Positions 53,670 to 62,972 are shown, counted from the stretch's first letter. The stretch is 64,000 nt of DNA from Pseudooceanicola algae (GCF_003590145.2 NZ_CP060436.1:1-64000); one strand, 5' to 3'. The notes: generated by a model not told the origin, from the sequence alone. Made by a program: numbers and translations.

Positions 53670-54617
53670 ATGTTCCAGATCCCGTCCCGCGCCGTCCGCC
53701 TGATCGCCCGTCCCTCTGCCCTGCTGGCCATCGCCGCAACGCTGGGGCTGGCGCCCGTCGCCGCCATGGCCGAGCCGATTACCTTTGAAACGGCCACCGG
53801 CACGATGGAGCTGCCCGCAACACCAAAGACCGTGGTCGCCCTCGACATCGCTGCCATCGATACGCTGGCCGCCCTGGGCGAAGTGCCCGCCGGCATCGTC
53901 ACGCCGCTTTATACCGATTTCCTGGAACCACAGGTGGCCGGGTCCCAAGCCGTCGGCACCCTGTTCGAGGTCGATTTCGAAAAACTCGCCATCCTGCGCC
54001 CGGACCTGATCGTCGTCGGCACCCGCGCCGCCGCCCAGTCCGATGCCCTGTCGCGGCTGGCCCCGGTGGCAGACATGTCGATCGGCAATGACGCCTACGG
54101 CGACGGGGTGGCCCGCCTTGCCGCATATGGTGGGATCTTCAACAAGCAGGACGAGGCGGCAGCGCTTCGGGCCCAGCTGGACGCAACCCTTGCCGAGACC
54201 CGTGCCGCCGTCGCGGCCCATGGCGGCAAGGCGATGATCCTGCTCAGCAATGGTCCCAAGATCTCGACCTTCGGCAAGGACAGCCGGTTCGGCTGGCTGC
54301 ACCGCCGCCTCGACTGGCCCGAAGCCGTCGACGGGATCGAGACATCGAACCACGGCGAACCGGTCTCGTTCGAATATGTCGCCCAGGCCAATCCCGAGAC
54401 GATCCTGGTGATCGACCGGGGCACGGCCGTGGGGGAAGGCGCGCAGAATGCGCAGGCCACGCTGGACAACGCGCTGGTCCATGGCACCACGGCCTGGGAA
54501 GAAGGCCGGGTGATCTATCTTTCGGCACCCGAAGCCTATGTGTCGGCCGGGGGCGTGCAATCCTTGATCTTCACGCTGAACCAGATCACCGAGGCCCTGA
54601 CCGGGGGCGGCGCCTGA
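53670..54617 (+). CDS. Siderophore ABC transporter substrate-binding protein (FatB/CeuA-like)
   Basis: Encodes 315 residues from the ATG at 53670, after GGAG. The signal peptide has a hydrophobic core (SALLAIAATLGLAPVAAMAE). The mature protein has the two-lobed periplasmic-binding fold with one linking helix (VVALDIAAIDTLAALGEVPA, LAILRPDLIVVGTRAAAQSD, EAVDGIETSNHGEPVSFEYV). This resembles catecholate-siderophore binders such as FatB or CeuE. It captures a ferri-siderophore in the periplasm. It begins a four-gene operon with two permeases and an ATPase. Confidence 0.9.
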   Translation: MFQIPSRAVRLIARPSALLAIAATLGLAPVAAMAEPITFETATGTMELPATPKTVVALDIAAIDTLAALGEVPAGIVTPLYTDFLEPQVAGSQAVGTLFEVDFEKLAILRPDLIVVGTRAAAQSDALSRLAPVADMSIGNDAYGDGVARLAAYGGIFNKQDEAAALRAQLDATLAETRAAVAAHGGKAMILLSNGPKISTFGKDSRFGWLHRRLDWPEAVDGIETSNHGEPVSFEYVAQANPETILVIDRGTAVGEGAQNAQATLDNALVHGTTAWEEGRVIYLSAPEAYVSAGGVQSLIFTLNQITEALTGGGA

Positions 54618-54621
54618 CCGC

Positions 54622-55599
54622 ATGGCGCTGCTGGGTCGCCGGATGTCGAAGCTACGCTGGGCGGGGGCGCTGACGCTGCTGTTGGTGCTGGCGCTCCTGT
54701 CGCTGTTCATCGGCGCGGTGCCGGTGACCCTGCACGATCTGCTGACCGATCCGCAGGGGCAACAACTGCTGCTGGTCAGCCGGCTGCCGCGCACCCTTGC
54801 CGCGATCCTTGCGGGCGGCGCGCTGGCCGTGTCGGGGCAGATCATGCAGATCCTTGCCCGCAACCGCTTTGTCGAGCCGATGACGGCGGGGGCGGGGCAA
54901 AGCGCGGCGCTCGGCATCCTGATCGCGGCGCTGTTCTTTCCGGCCACGGCGATCTGGGCCAAGATGGGCATTGCCGCCTGCACCACGCTGATCGGCAGCG
55001 CCGGGCTGCTGGTGCTGATCCGGTCCCTGCCGCTGACCCAGCCGCTGCTGGTGCCGCTTGTTGCGTTGGTCTACGGCGGCGTCATCGGGGCCTTCACCAC
55101 CTTCTTCGCCTACCAGGGCGACATGATGCAATTCCTCGGCGCCTGGATGACCGGAGAGCTGTCGGGCGTGCTTCAGGGCCGCTACGAGCTGCTTTGGGTC
55201 GGGGCGGGCGCGGCGGCGCTGACCTGGTTCATTGCCGACCGGATCACGGTGCTGAGCCTTGGTGAAAACGCCGCCCGCGGTCTGGGGCTGAATGTCGGCG
55301 CGGTGACGGCGGCGGGGCTGGTGGCGGTGTCGCTGACCACGGCCATGGTGGTCGTGACCCTTGGCGCGATCCCCTTTGTCGGGCTGGTGGTGCCCAATAT
55401 CGTGGCCCGGCGCATGGGCGACAACCTGCGCCAGGCGCTGCCGGTGGCGGCCTGGTCGGGGGCGGTGCTGGTGCTGGCGGGCGACATGCTGGGCCGGGTG
55501 ATGCGCGCGCCATTCGAGATCCCGGTGGCCTCGCTGGTCGGCGTGGCCGGGGCCGGGGTCTTTCTGGTGCTGCTGTACAGCGAGCCCCGCCATGACTAG
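54622..55599 (+). CDS. Siderophore ABC transporter permease 1 (FecCD family)
   Basis: Encodes 325 residues with nine to ten helices. FecCD features include VSRLPRTLAAILAGGALAVSGQ, FVEPMTAGAGQSAALGILIA and FVGLVVPNIVARRMGDNLRQ. The start lies 4 bases after the binding-protein stop, and the 3' end overlaps permease 2 by 8 bases. Forms half of the channel for ferri-siderophore import. Confidence 0.93.
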   Translation: MALLGRRMSKLRWAGALTLLLVLALLSLFIGAVPVTLHDLLTDPQGQQLLLVSRLPRTLAAILAGGALAVSGQIMQILARNRFVEPMTAGAGQSAALGILIAALFFPATAIWAKMGIAACTTLIGSAGLLVLIRSLPLTQPLLVPLVALVYGGVIGAFTTFFAYQGDMMQFLGAWMTGELSGVLQGRYELLWVGAGAAALTWFIADRITVLSLGENAARGLGLNVGAVTAAGLVAVSLTTAMVVVTLGAIPFVGLVVPNIVARRMGDNLRQALPVAAWSGAVLVLAGDMLGRVMRAPFEIPVASLVGVAGAGVFLVLLYSEPRHD

Positions 55600-56557
55600 G
55601 CGGTTGTGGATCCTGACGGGGCTGCTGGTCGCGCTGTCGCTGGTCTATGTGCTGGCCGGGGCAGGGCCGGCCTGGGAATTCCTGCTGCCGTTCCGCGCGA
55701 CCAAGCTGGCGGCGATGTTGCTGGTGGGGCTGTGCCTGTCGGTGGCCACGGTGCTGTTTCAGACGATCACCGCGAACCGTATCCTGACGCCGTCGGTCAT
55801 GGGGTTCGATGCGCTTTACATGCTGGTGCTGACGATCATGGTGCAGCTGCTTGGGTCCTCGGGCTATGCCGGTCTGCCCACGGCGCTGATCTTTGCCATC
55901 AACGTCAGCCTGATGACCCTGCTGGGACTGGGCCTTTTCACCCTGCTGCAAAAGGGCGCGCGGGGCGACATGATGCGGCTGGTGCTGACCGGGATCATTT
56001 TCGGCGTGTTGCTGCGCTCGGTCACCGAGTTCATTCAGCGGATGATCGACCCGGCGGAATTCCAGATGGTGCAAAGCATCTCCTTCGCGCGCTTCACATC
56101 GGTTGAACCGGCGTTGCTGGCCTTTGCCGCGCTGGTGTCCCTGCCGACGGTCTGGCTGGCCTGGCGGATGCGCGCCCGCCTCGACGTGCTTGGGCTGGGC
56201 CAGGTCCCGGCCACCGGCCTTGGCGCGCGCCCGAAACAGGGGCAGGCCGTGGCGCTGATCCTGATCTGCATCCTTGTCGCCGCCGCCACGGCGCTGGTCG
56301 GGCCGATGTCGGGCATGGGCGGCGGGCCGGCCAGCTTCTTCGGGCTGATCGTCACCGCGCTGGCCCATGTCATTACCCCGACCGAGCGGCACGCCGTTCT
56401 GATCCCGTCCGCCGCGCTGATGGGCTGCATCATCCTGGTCGGCGGGCAGACCATCATGGAACGGCTGCTTGCCCTCAGCACGCCGCTGTCGGTGGTGATC
56501 GAACTGGTCGGCGGTCTTCTGTTCCTGGCGCTTCTGCTGAAAAGGAAACGCGCATGA
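55592..56557 (+). CDS. Siderophore ABC transporter permease 2 (FecCD family)
   Basis: Encodes 321 residues with about nine helices. It shows the second-subunit FecCD pattern (LLVGLCLSVATVLFQTITAN, ILTPSVMGFDALYMLVLTIM, GGPASFFGLIVTALAHVITP). It is typical of the FatC/FatD or CeuB/CeuC pairs. It overlaps permease 1 and the ATPase at its ends, so the complex is made from one coupled message. Confidence 0.93.
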   Translation: MTRRLWILTGLLVALSLVYVLAGAGPAWEFLLPFRATKLAAMLLVGLCLSVATVLFQTITANRILTPSVMGFDALYMLVLTIMVQLLGSSGYAGLPTALIFAINVSLMTLLGLGLFTLLQKGARGDMMRLVLTGIIFGVLLRSVTEFIQRMIDPAEFQMVQSISFARFTSVEPALLAFAALVSLPTVWLAWRMRARLDVLGLGQVPATGLGARPKQGQAVALILICILVAAATALVGPMSGMGGGPASFFGLIVTALAHVITPTERHAVLIPSAALMGCIILVGGQTIMERLLALSTPLSVVIELVGGLLFLALLLKRKRA

Positions 56558-57306
56558 TCCGTATCCGCGACCTGCATCACCACATCGGCCGTGCCGAGAT
56601 CCTGACCGGCATCGACCTTGATCTGCCAAGGGGGGGCATCACCGCGCTGGTGGGGCCGAACGGGGCGGGGAAATCCACGCTTCTGTCGCTGGTCGCGCGC
56701 TTGCAGAAGATCCAGCGCGGCACGATCCATGTAGATGACCTTGGCATCGGCAAGGCCGCCGACCGCGATCTGGCCCGGCTGCTGGCGATCATGGCGCAAA
56801 GCAACCACGTCTCGGCCCGCCTGCGCATCCGCGAGCTGGTCGGTTTCGGGCGCTACCCCTGGCACCATGGCCATCCGACGGCGAAGGATCAGCAGGTCAT
56901 TGCGACCGCTCTGGATCGCTTTGGCCTGACGCCGATGGCGGATCGCTTCCTCGACGAGATCTCGGGCGGGCAACGCCAGCGGGCCTTTGTCGCCATGGCC
57001 TTTGCGCAGGATACCGACTACCTGCTGCTGGACGAGCCATTGAACAACCTCGACCTTGCCGGCGCGCGCGGGCTGATGAAGCTGCTGCGCCGCATGGCCG
57101 ACGAAGATGGCAAGACCATCGTGATCGTGCTGCATGACATCAACTACGCCACGGCCTTTGCCGATCGTATCGTGGCGATGAAGGACGGGCGAATCGCCGC
57201 CCAGGGCGCGCCCGGAGAGGTTGTGACAGAACCCTTCCTGCGCGAGGTGTTCAGCTCCGATGCCCGGATATCGCACATCGACAACCGGCCCTATGTTCTG
57301 ATCTGA
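56554..57306 (+). CDS. Siderophore ABC transporter ATP-binding protein
   Basis: Encodes 250 residues. Walker A is GPNGAGKSTLLSLVAR, signature ISGGQRQRAFVAMAF, Walker B YLLLDEPLNNLDLAG, and the H-loop IVIVLHDINY. The FepC/FatE-type sequence begins MIRIRDLHHHIGRAEILTGI. The ATG overlaps the permease 2 stop. It drives import of the ferri-siderophore bound by the 53670 product. The gap of 296 bases after it has no gene. It contains an 8-bp tandem GCGTACCT at 57395-57410 and an AT-richer patch near 57340-57370 that likely carries the exbB promoter. Confidence 0.94.
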   Translation: MIRIRDLHHHIGRAEILTGIDLDLPRGGITALVGPNGAGKSTLLSLVARLQKIQRGTIHVDDLGIGKAADRDLARLLAIMAQSNHVSARLRIRELVGFGRYPWHHGHPTAKDQQVIATALDRFGLTPMADRFLDEISGGQRQRAFVAMAFAQDTDYLLLDEPLNNLDLAGARGLMKLLRRMADEDGKTIVIVLHDINYATAFADRIVAMKDGRIAAQGAPGEVVTEPFLREVFSSDARISHIDNRPYVLI

Positions 57307-57602
57307 TCCGCAATCCCGCCCTCGCAGCGGAGCGCGGCGATTAATGTTGACTAGAACAGTTGGTTATCCTACCCCCTGCGGGACGCCAGCCGCCGCGTAC
57401 CTGCGTACCTCCCTCGGTTTTCCCGGACGCAAAGCCAGCCTCGTCGCGAAAGTGGTTCCCTTGCGCTCCCGGACAGGCCGGGTCGAGACGTCCGGCGCCC
57501 TTTCACCCGTGTGACATTTTCGGCCGGTGGCATCGCCTTCCGGCCCACACCTGTGAGTTTCGTCGCGACCGGCGGCCATGGGATCTGACAAAGGAGTTCG
57601 AC

Positions 57603-58733
57603 ATGGCAGGCCGGCACAGCAGCACCGCGATGGGTTTCCTGACATTCGCCGCCCTGACGGCATGTCTGGCGGTCCCGGCTTTCGCGCAGAACGCGACCGC
57701 GCCGACCGATGGCTCCGGTGCCGTCACAGTCGAAAGCGCCCCCGTTATCGGCGACAGCATCGAACAGCCCTCGGCGCCCTCGGCCAGCGGCGGGACACCC
57801 GCAGCGCCTCGGACGACCGATGATGCCGCCCCCGCTGCGCCGGCTGCCAGCGACCTTCCGGCAGAGCCTTCGGCCCCGGCAAGCGGTACTGATACGCAGG
57901 CCGCGCCGGGTTCCGTCGCAGAAAATGCGACATCGGCGGAAATTGATCCCGAGACCGCTCCGGCTGATGGCGCCGCACCTGTTGCCGCAGAGGACGCCAC
58001 TCCCCCGACCGAGGCGCAACCATCCGTACCGGAAGCGCCGCAAACCCTGACCGGAATGGTTTCGGATGCCTCCGATCGGGGTATGGAGTTCCTGATCAAC
58101 GGCGGCCCGGCGATCTGGGCCATCGCGGCCCTGTCGGTGGTGACCGTGGCGTTGATCCTGTGGAAAGTCTGGCGCCTGGTGCTGGAAGGGGCCTGGTCGC
58201 GCCGCACCTCGCGCCGCGCCGTCGCCGCCTGGGAACAGGGCGAAGCCGCCGTGGCCATCGCCACCGTCCGCGACCGCAAGGGGGTGCGTTCCCGCATGGT
58301 CCATGCCGCGATGCGCGCCCGCCTGACTCTTGAAGAGGACGCCGCGCGCGAGGAAACCGCGCGGGTGGCCAAGCGGCTGCTTGGCGCCCAGGGGTCGGCC
58401 CTGCGGGCGCTGGAACTGATCTCGACCATCGCGCCACTGCTGGGTCTTCTGGGCACGGTCATGGGCATGATCTCGGCCTTCCAGGCCCTTCAGGCCGCAG
58501 GCTCCAACGCCGATCCCTCGCTGCTTGCCGGCGGGATCTGGGAGGCCCTGCTGACCACCGCCGCCGGCATGGCGGTGGCGATCCCGGCCTCGGCGGCACT
58601 GACCTGGTTCGAAGCCGTGGTCGAACGCCTGCGCCAGGATCTCGAGGACCTGGCGGCGCGGATCTTCATCGCCGACCTGCCGGGCGAAGGCATGGGGGCG
58701 GGCGACACCCTGTCGAAACTGGCCGCGCAATAG
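57603..58733 (+). CDS. exbB: ExbB, TonB-complex proton channel (MotA/TolQ/ExbB family)
   Basis: Encodes 376 residues from the ATG at 57603, after AAGGAG. A signal peptide ([18 protein letters not shown]) is followed by a Pro/Ala/Glu-rich segment of about 130 residues. The ExbB core starts near residue 160 ([20 protein letters not shown]) and includes the conserved region [20 protein letters not shown] and [20 protein letters not shown]. It forms the proton-conducting ring that energises TonB. The long Pro/Ala-rich periplasmic extension is longer than in E. coli ExbB (about 245 residues). It heads an exbB-exbD-exbD-tonB operon. Confidence 0.93.
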   Translation: MAGRHSSTAMGFLTFAALTACLAVPAFAQNATAPTDGSGAVTVESAPVIGDSIEQPSAPSASGGTPAAPRTTDDAAPAAPAASDLPAEPSAPASGTDTQAAPGSVAENATSAEIDPETAPADGAAPVAAEDATPPTEAQPSVPEAPQTLTGMVSDASDRGMEFLINGGPAIWAIAALSVVTVALILWKVWRLVLEGAWSRRTSRRAVAAWEQGEAAVAIATVRDRKGVRSRMVHAAMRARLTLEEDAAREETARVAKRLLGAQGSALRALELISTIAPLLGLLGTVMGMISAFQALQAAGSNADPSLLAGGIWEALLTTAAGMAVAIPASAALTWFEAVVERLRQDLEDLAARIFIADLPGEGMGAGDTLSKLAAQ

Positions 58734-58754
58734 GCGGGGGCAGGTACCGGATAG

Positions 58755-59135
58755 ATGAGCTTTCTTGCCACCACCCCAAGGCCGCGCCGCAAGCCGAGCC
58801 TCACGCCGATGATCGACGTGGTGTTCCTGCTGCTGGTCTTCTTCATGCTGGCCTCGCGGTTCGGCGTGGACCAGGTGTTGCCGCTGCCGCTGGCCTCTGC
58901 GGGGCAGGGCTATGAAGGGCCGCCACGACTGGTCGACATCTTGCCCGAGGGACTGCGCGTGAACGGCCGCGATATCGCTCCGGGCGCGCTGGCGACGGAG
59001 ATCGGCGGGCTGACTTCCGCGCCGACCGACACGATCATCCTGCGCGGTGCCGAGGGCGCCGAACTGCAGCGCGTCGTCGATGTGGCCGCTGCCCTGCGCA
59101 CGGCGGGCTATGCCAATCTCGTGCTGGTGGAGTGA
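58755..59135 (+). CDS. exbD: ExbD biopolymer transport protein, first copy
   Basis: Encodes 126 residues. It has a short cytoplasmic N-terminus (MSFLATTPRPRRKPSLTPMI), one helix with the proton-carrying aspartate (MIDVVFLLLVFFMLASRF), and a periplasmic domain. It starts 21 bases after exbB and is followed 2 bases later by a second, different exbD. The Asp in MIDVV is the expected key residue. Confidence 0.92.
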   Translation: MSFLATTPRPRRKPSLTPMIDVVFLLLVFFMLASRFGVDQVLPLPLASAGQGYEGPPRLVDILPEGLRVNGRDIAPGALATEIGGLTSAPTDTIILRGAEGAELQRVVDVAAALRTAGYANLVLVE

Positions 59136-59137
59136 CC

Positions 59138-59530
59138 ATGGCAACCGATTTTTCATCCCCCGCACGCCGACCGCAGGGCGAATCCATCGTCCCGATGATC
59201 AACGTGGTGTTCCTGCTGCTGATCTTCTTCCTGATGACTTCGCGCCTGACCCCGCCTGAACCCTTCGAGGTGGCCCCCCCCAAGGCCGCCGAAGGCGCCG
59301 AAGCCGATGAGACGGCGGTGCTGTTCGTCTCGGCCGAAGGCGAAGCGGGCTTTCGCGACCTGCGCGGCGCCGAGGCGGTCGCGGCCTATGTCGCGGACAA
59401 CGACGGGCGCGAAGGCGCGCCCCAAATCCGAGCGGATGGCAAGACCGAAGCCGCCGTCGTGGCCCGTCTGCTGGGCGATCTGACAGCGGCGGGGATGCAG
59501 AACGTCGCGCTGGTGGTGGCGCCGCAATGA
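59138..59530 (+). CDS. exbD: ExbD biopolymer transport protein, second copy
   Basis: Encodes 130 residues from the ATG at 59138 (a GTG at 59132 is also possible). The membrane helix reads MINVVFLLLIFFLMTSRLTP, in which the position of the key aspartate in the first copy (MIDVV) is an asparagine (MINVV). The periplasmic part differs too. If Asp is required for proton coupling, this copy could be a non-conducting partner in a mixed ExbD dimer. It overlaps tonB by 4 bases. Confidence 0.9.
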   Translation: MATDFSSPARRPQGESIVPMINVVFLLLIFFLMTSRLTPPEPFEVAPPKAAEGAEADETAVLFVSAEGEAGFRDLRGAEAVAAYVADNDGREGAPQIRADGKTEAAVVARLLGDLTAAGMQNVALVVAPQ

Positions 59531-60540
59531 AACGACTTGCTGAAATCGCGGCCTTTCTGGCCCTCGCCATCGGCCTTCACGTGGCTTTCGCGATCCGCAT
59601 TCCGTCGAAGGACGGCGCGGATGCAGGCGGGCAGGGCGGGGCTGCGCTGGTGACGCTGCAAGGCGCGCCTCCGGGCACGGTGGACATGGTGGAACGCTGG
59701 GAAACCCCGCCCGAGATGGTGAGCGAACCCGTGGTCGAGGAAATGGTGCAGGAGGCCGCGCTGACCCCGCCGACCCCGACCCGCCCGGTCACGCCGGTCG
59801 CCCCGCGCCCGGCCTTCCCGATGGTGACCCTGCCGGACGCGATGCCCGAAACGGCTGCCCTGCCAAAGGTTGAAACCGATGTGCCCCCGCCCCCGGAGCC
59901 TGAACCCGAGGTCGAGCCTGATCCCGAGCCAGAGCCAGAGCCAGAGGAAGTCGCCGAGCCGCTTCCAGAGCCGGAACCCGAAGTGACCCCTGAACCCGAA
60001 CCCCAGGTGGCCGAAGAAGCGCCGTCGGAGATGGTGCCCGATACCTCGCGCCGTCCACAGGCGCGGCCGCGTGATTTCACGCCCAGGGTCGTCGCCCGCG
60101 AGGAGCCCCGCCCGGAAAAGGCCGAAGACGGTCCGCGCCAGCAGGCCGCCCGTGCCGGTGGCAGCGGTGGGGCGACGCAACAGGCCGCAGGCTCTGGCGG
60201 ATCGCAGCAGGCGGGGCAGAACAACGGTCAGGTCCGGGCCGGTGCGGGCAAGGATGCCGCCCGGCTGGAAGCCGTCTGGGGCGGGCAGATCCGCAACCGG
60301 ATCGAACGGCGCAAACGCTTTCCGGGTGGGATGCGGGGCAAGCAGGGCCGGGTGGTCGTGCGCATCACCGTGTCGCGGGACGGCAACGTGATGGGTGCCC
60401 GTGTCGTGCGTTCGTCCGGGGAGGCCGTCTTTGATCAGGAAGCGATGAAGGCGATCCAGCGGGCCGGGCGCATGCCCTCGGCGCCCGCCGGGCTGAGCCA
60501 GGCAAGTTATACCTTCACCCTGCCGATGGACTTCAGCTGA
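59527..60540 (+). CDS. tonB: TonB energy transducer
   Basis: Encodes 337 residues. One N-terminal helix (IAAFLALAIGLHVAFAI) is followed by a long Pro/Glu-rich spacer at about 118-160 (PPPPEPEPEVEPDPEPEPEP pattern), a Gly/Gln-rich part, and the C-terminal TonB domain (RVVVRITVSRDGNVMGARVV, FDQEAMKAIQRAGRMPSAP, ending FTLPMDFS). It spans the periplasm and pulls outer-membrane receptors using energy from ExbB/ExbD. No TonB-dependent receptor lies in the window, so the siderophore receptor must be elsewhere. Confidence 0.93.
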   Translation: MKRLAEIAAFLALAIGLHVAFAIRIPSKDGADAGGQGGAALVTLQGAPPGTVDMVERWETPPEMVSEPVVEEMVQEAALTPPTPTRPVTPVAPRPAFPMVTLPDAMPETAALPKVETDVPPPPEPEPEVEPDPEPEPEPEEVAEPLPEPEPEVTPEPEPQVAEEAPSEMVPDTSRRPQARPRDFTPRVVAREEPRPEKAEDGPRQQAARAGGSGGATQQAAGSGGSQQAGQNNGQVRAGAGKDAARLEAVWGGQIRNRIERRKRFPGGMRGKQGRVVVRITVSRDGNVMGARVVRSSGEAVFDQEAMKAIQRAGRMPSAPAGLSQASYTFTLPMDFS

Positions 60541-60653
60541 GGGTCTGTTTCAGCTGAGATTTGGCGGCGCGGGGGGCCCTTGCGCCGCGTGTGGTCAGGA
60601 TCGGGCCTGCCGAAGGCCGAGGCCCCAAAGGCGGATGTTCAGAATACCGCTGT

Positions 60654-62108
60654 TCAGAAAACCGGGCCGAACATCGCCACCGTGTTGTGCCACAAGCGCC
60701 ACCAGAAGCCCCAATGCGTGACCTCCTCGATCGTCATGACATGGGAGGCGTCGATATAGCTTTGCTGCCGGGCGCGCAGTTCGCCGGTCAGCTCGGCATC
60801 TTCGAGCAGGATGTTGTTCTCGTAGTTCAGCTCGAAACTGCGCCGGTCTAGGTTGGCCGAGCCGATCAGGGCGGCGCGCCCGTCGAAGGTCAGGCTTTTG
60901 GCGTGCAGCAGGCCCAGCGGGTATTCACAGATCTTAACGCCGGCCTTCAGCAACTCGTAGTAATAGCTGCGGCTGGCGGCGGCGACGATCCAGCTGTCGT
61001 TGCGCGCGGGCATGACCAAGGTGCAATCCACCCCGCGCCGCGCCGCGATGCAGAGCGCCGATTGCATGGCCTCGGTTGGCACGTAATAGGGCGTGGTCAG
61101 CACCAGTTCGCGGCGCGCCGCATGGATCAGCAGGTCGAAAAGTTCCGGCATGGTCTCGGCGTGGACCGTGGGGCCGGTGCCGATGACCTGCGCGAGGATG
61201 CCGCCCGTGGGGAAATCGGGCCGCGGCTGGGTCAGGATCGGACGCAGGTCGTCCTTGCGATGCGCCATCCAGTCGGAGATGAACAGCGTCTGGTTCTGCA
61301 CCGCGATCGGGCCTTCGAAGCGCACCATCAGGTCGACCCAGGGGGCATATTTCGACTTTACGGCGAAAGAGGCATCGGCGCAGTTCTGGCTGCCGCAATA
61401 GGTGATGCGATTGTCGATCACCACGATCTTGCGGTGATTGCGCAGGTCGATGCGGCCCCGCACGGGATGCACCAGAGGATTGCTGACCGGCAGGGCGCGG
61501 GTCAGCTGTACCCCGGCATCCGCCATGCGCTTCCAATGGGCCGAGCGGATCAGGCGGCGCGATCCGATATCATCCGCCATGGCCCGGACGGCGACGCCGC
61601 GCCGGGCGGCGCGGATCGCAGCCTCGGCCATGCGGATGCCGCTGTTGTCGTCGAGCCAGATGTAGAACAGCAGGTGCACGTGATCTTCGGCCGCGTCGAT
61701 ATCGGCGGTCATGGCGTCGATGGTCGCCTCTGAATCCGCCAGCAGACGCGCCCTGTTGCCGCGCAGGGGCACCACGCCGCAGACCGCTTCGACATATTGG
61801 AACAGGTGACGCAGGTCGGGCGAGGCAAGCTCGGTCCCGGCCTCGACCTCCTTGGCCTGACGATGCGCCCCGGCGCGCATGTCCGACTGGATCTGGCGAT
61901 AGCGCGCCGCACGGCGTCGCCCGATATTGGTTTCCCCGAACAGCAGGTAGCCCAGCATGCCCAGGGCCGGCAGCGCCAGCATGACCAGTACCCAGGCCAC
62001 GCGGGACGAAGGCGCGCGCCCCGGCCGGATCAGCGCCCGGATCAGGAAATACCCCTGCGCCAGCAGGTAGCAGACCGCAAAGACCGCTCCGAAGGGAAAG
62101 GATTCCAT
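60654..62108 (-). CDS. cls: Cardiolipin synthase (ClsA-type, phospholipase D family)
   Basis: Encodes 484 residues. Two N-terminal helices (about 5-25 and 36-58) anchor it to the membrane. Two phospholipase D HKD motifs are complete: H225 in NHRKIVVIDNRITYCGSQN and H402 in LLHAKSLTFDGRAALIGSAN. The enzyme joins two phosphatidylglycerol molecules into cardiolipin and glycerol. The length is the usual one for ClsA. It is convergent with tonB and divergent from the zinc-ribbon gene. The stop is preceded by a typical C-terminal GFWWRLWHNTVAMFGPVF. Confidence 0.95.
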   Translation of the reverse strand: MESFPFGAVFAVCYLLAQGYFLIRALIRPGRAPSSRVAWVLVMLALPALGMLGYLLFGETNIGRRRAARYRQIQSDMRAGAHRQAKEVEAGTELASPDLRHLFQYVEAVCGVVPLRGNRARLLADSEATIDAMTADIDAAEDHVHLLFYIWLDDNSGIRMAEAAIRAARRGVAVRAMADDIGSRRLIRSAHWKRMADAGVQLTRALPVSNPLVHPVRGRIDLRNHRKIVVIDNRITYCGSQNCADASFAVKSKYAPWVDLMVRFEGPIAVQNQTLFISDWMAHRKDDLRPILTQPRPDFPTGGILAQVIGTGPTVHAETMPELFDLLIHAARRELVLTTPYYVPTEAMQSALCIAARRGVDCTLVMPARNDSWIVAAASRSYYYELLKAGVKICEYPLGLLHAKSLTFDGRAALIGSANLDRRSFELNYENNILLEDAELTGELRARQQSYIDASHVMTIEEVTHWGFWWRLWHNTVAMFGPVF

Positions 62109-62283
62109 TGTCTTTTACTCCGGGGTTCAGACGTTGCGTTACCTCTAGCCGCTTGGGGCGGCCCAAAGAAGACGCAAAGACCCCGGCACCAGGCCTTTGT
62201 GGGATGCGGGCCACGCCGGACGGCTTGCGAAGCCGGGTGATTTTGCGCTGGTCAGACCGCCCCCGGCTGCCTATGGAAAAGGA

Positions 62284-62625
62284 ATGAACGACAGCTTGCC
62301 CCCATGCCCCCAATGCGCCTCGATCTATGCCTATCAGGTCGATGCGTTGCTGATCTGCCCCGAATGTGGCCATGAATGGTCTGCCGAGGCCGCGCCGGAC
62401 GACGAGACGGCGGTGCGCGACAGCGTGGGCAATATCCTGGCCGATGGCGATACGGTGACGCTGATCAAGGATCTGAAGCTGAAGGGAACCTCTTCGGTCA
62501 TCAAGGTCGGCACCAAGGTGCGCGGCATCCGGCTTGTGCCAGGCGATCACGACATTGACTGCAAGATCCCCGGCGTCGGTCCGATCGGGCTGAAATCCCA
62601 ATTCGTCAAGAAAGTGACCGGCTAG
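62284..62625 (+). CDS. PhnA/YjdM-family zinc-ribbon protein
   Basis: Encodes 113 residues from the ATG at 62284 after AAAAGGA. An N-terminal zinc ribbon has two CxxC pairs (CPQC and CPEC with [18 protein letters not shown]). The PhnA C-domain follows ([57 protein letters not shown]). Despite the name, this family is not the phosphonoacetate hydrolase, and its role is not settled. It is monocistronic, with a hairpin terminator at 62656. Confidence 0.92.
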   Translation: MNDSLPPCPQCASIYAYQVDALLICPECGHEWSAEAAPDDETAVRDSVGNILADGDTVTLIKDLKLKGTSSVIKVGTKVRGIRLVPGDHDIDCKIPGVGPIGLKSQFVKKVTG

Positions 62626-62655
62626 GGCCGACACCCCACCGGCCAAGCGTTGACG

Positions 62656-62679
62656 ACCTGACCGGGCAGCCGGTCGGGT
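62656..62679 (+). terminator. Terminator hairpin after the zinc-ribbon gene
   Basis: ACCTGACCGG (62656-62665) pairs with CCGGTCGGGT (62670-62679) around GCAG, ten pairs with one G-T wobble. It lies 30 bases after the stop codon. No T-tract follows, so factor-dependent help is possible. Confidence 0.6.
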
Positions 62680-62805
62680 CCTGCCATCCCCCCGATTCCC
62701 GCCTTTCTGCCCGCGACGTGGTTTCCGCTGCTTCGCAGGGGTCCCCTGCGCGCGCATGGGGTCCCCTGCTTTGCGGACAGGCAACATCTGGCGGTGTCCC
62801 CAGCT

Positions 62806-62834
62806 ATATCCACAAGAAATCGTATTTATCCCCA
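62806..62834 (+). promoter_or_regulatory. AT-rich patch with two DnaA-box-like sequences upstream of the YbjN gene
   Basis: In the 347-bp gap 62626-62972, ATATCCACA (62806-62814) and TTATCCCCA (62826-62834) each match eight of nine positions of the DnaA box TTATCCACA, and both face the same way. The surrounding 62805-62890 is AT-rich relative to its neighbours and probably carries the promoter for the YbjN-proC genes. Whether DnaA binds is untested. Confidence 0.3.
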
Positions 62835-62972
62835 AGAATTGTCTTTACAGGTCCTCCCCCGCACACCACCATATCTGGTATAGGACACGGGAAATCGCCC
62901 TGTCCTTCGAGCAGGCACCTAGCGCTTGGGGCGCTGCCAGCCCCACGCGCTACACAAAAAAGAGGTGGCGCC

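Noticed and set aside
62806-62834. Replication origin
   Set aside because: Only two imperfect DnaA-box-like sites occur, with none of the usual origin neighbours such as dnaA, parAB, hemE or maf.
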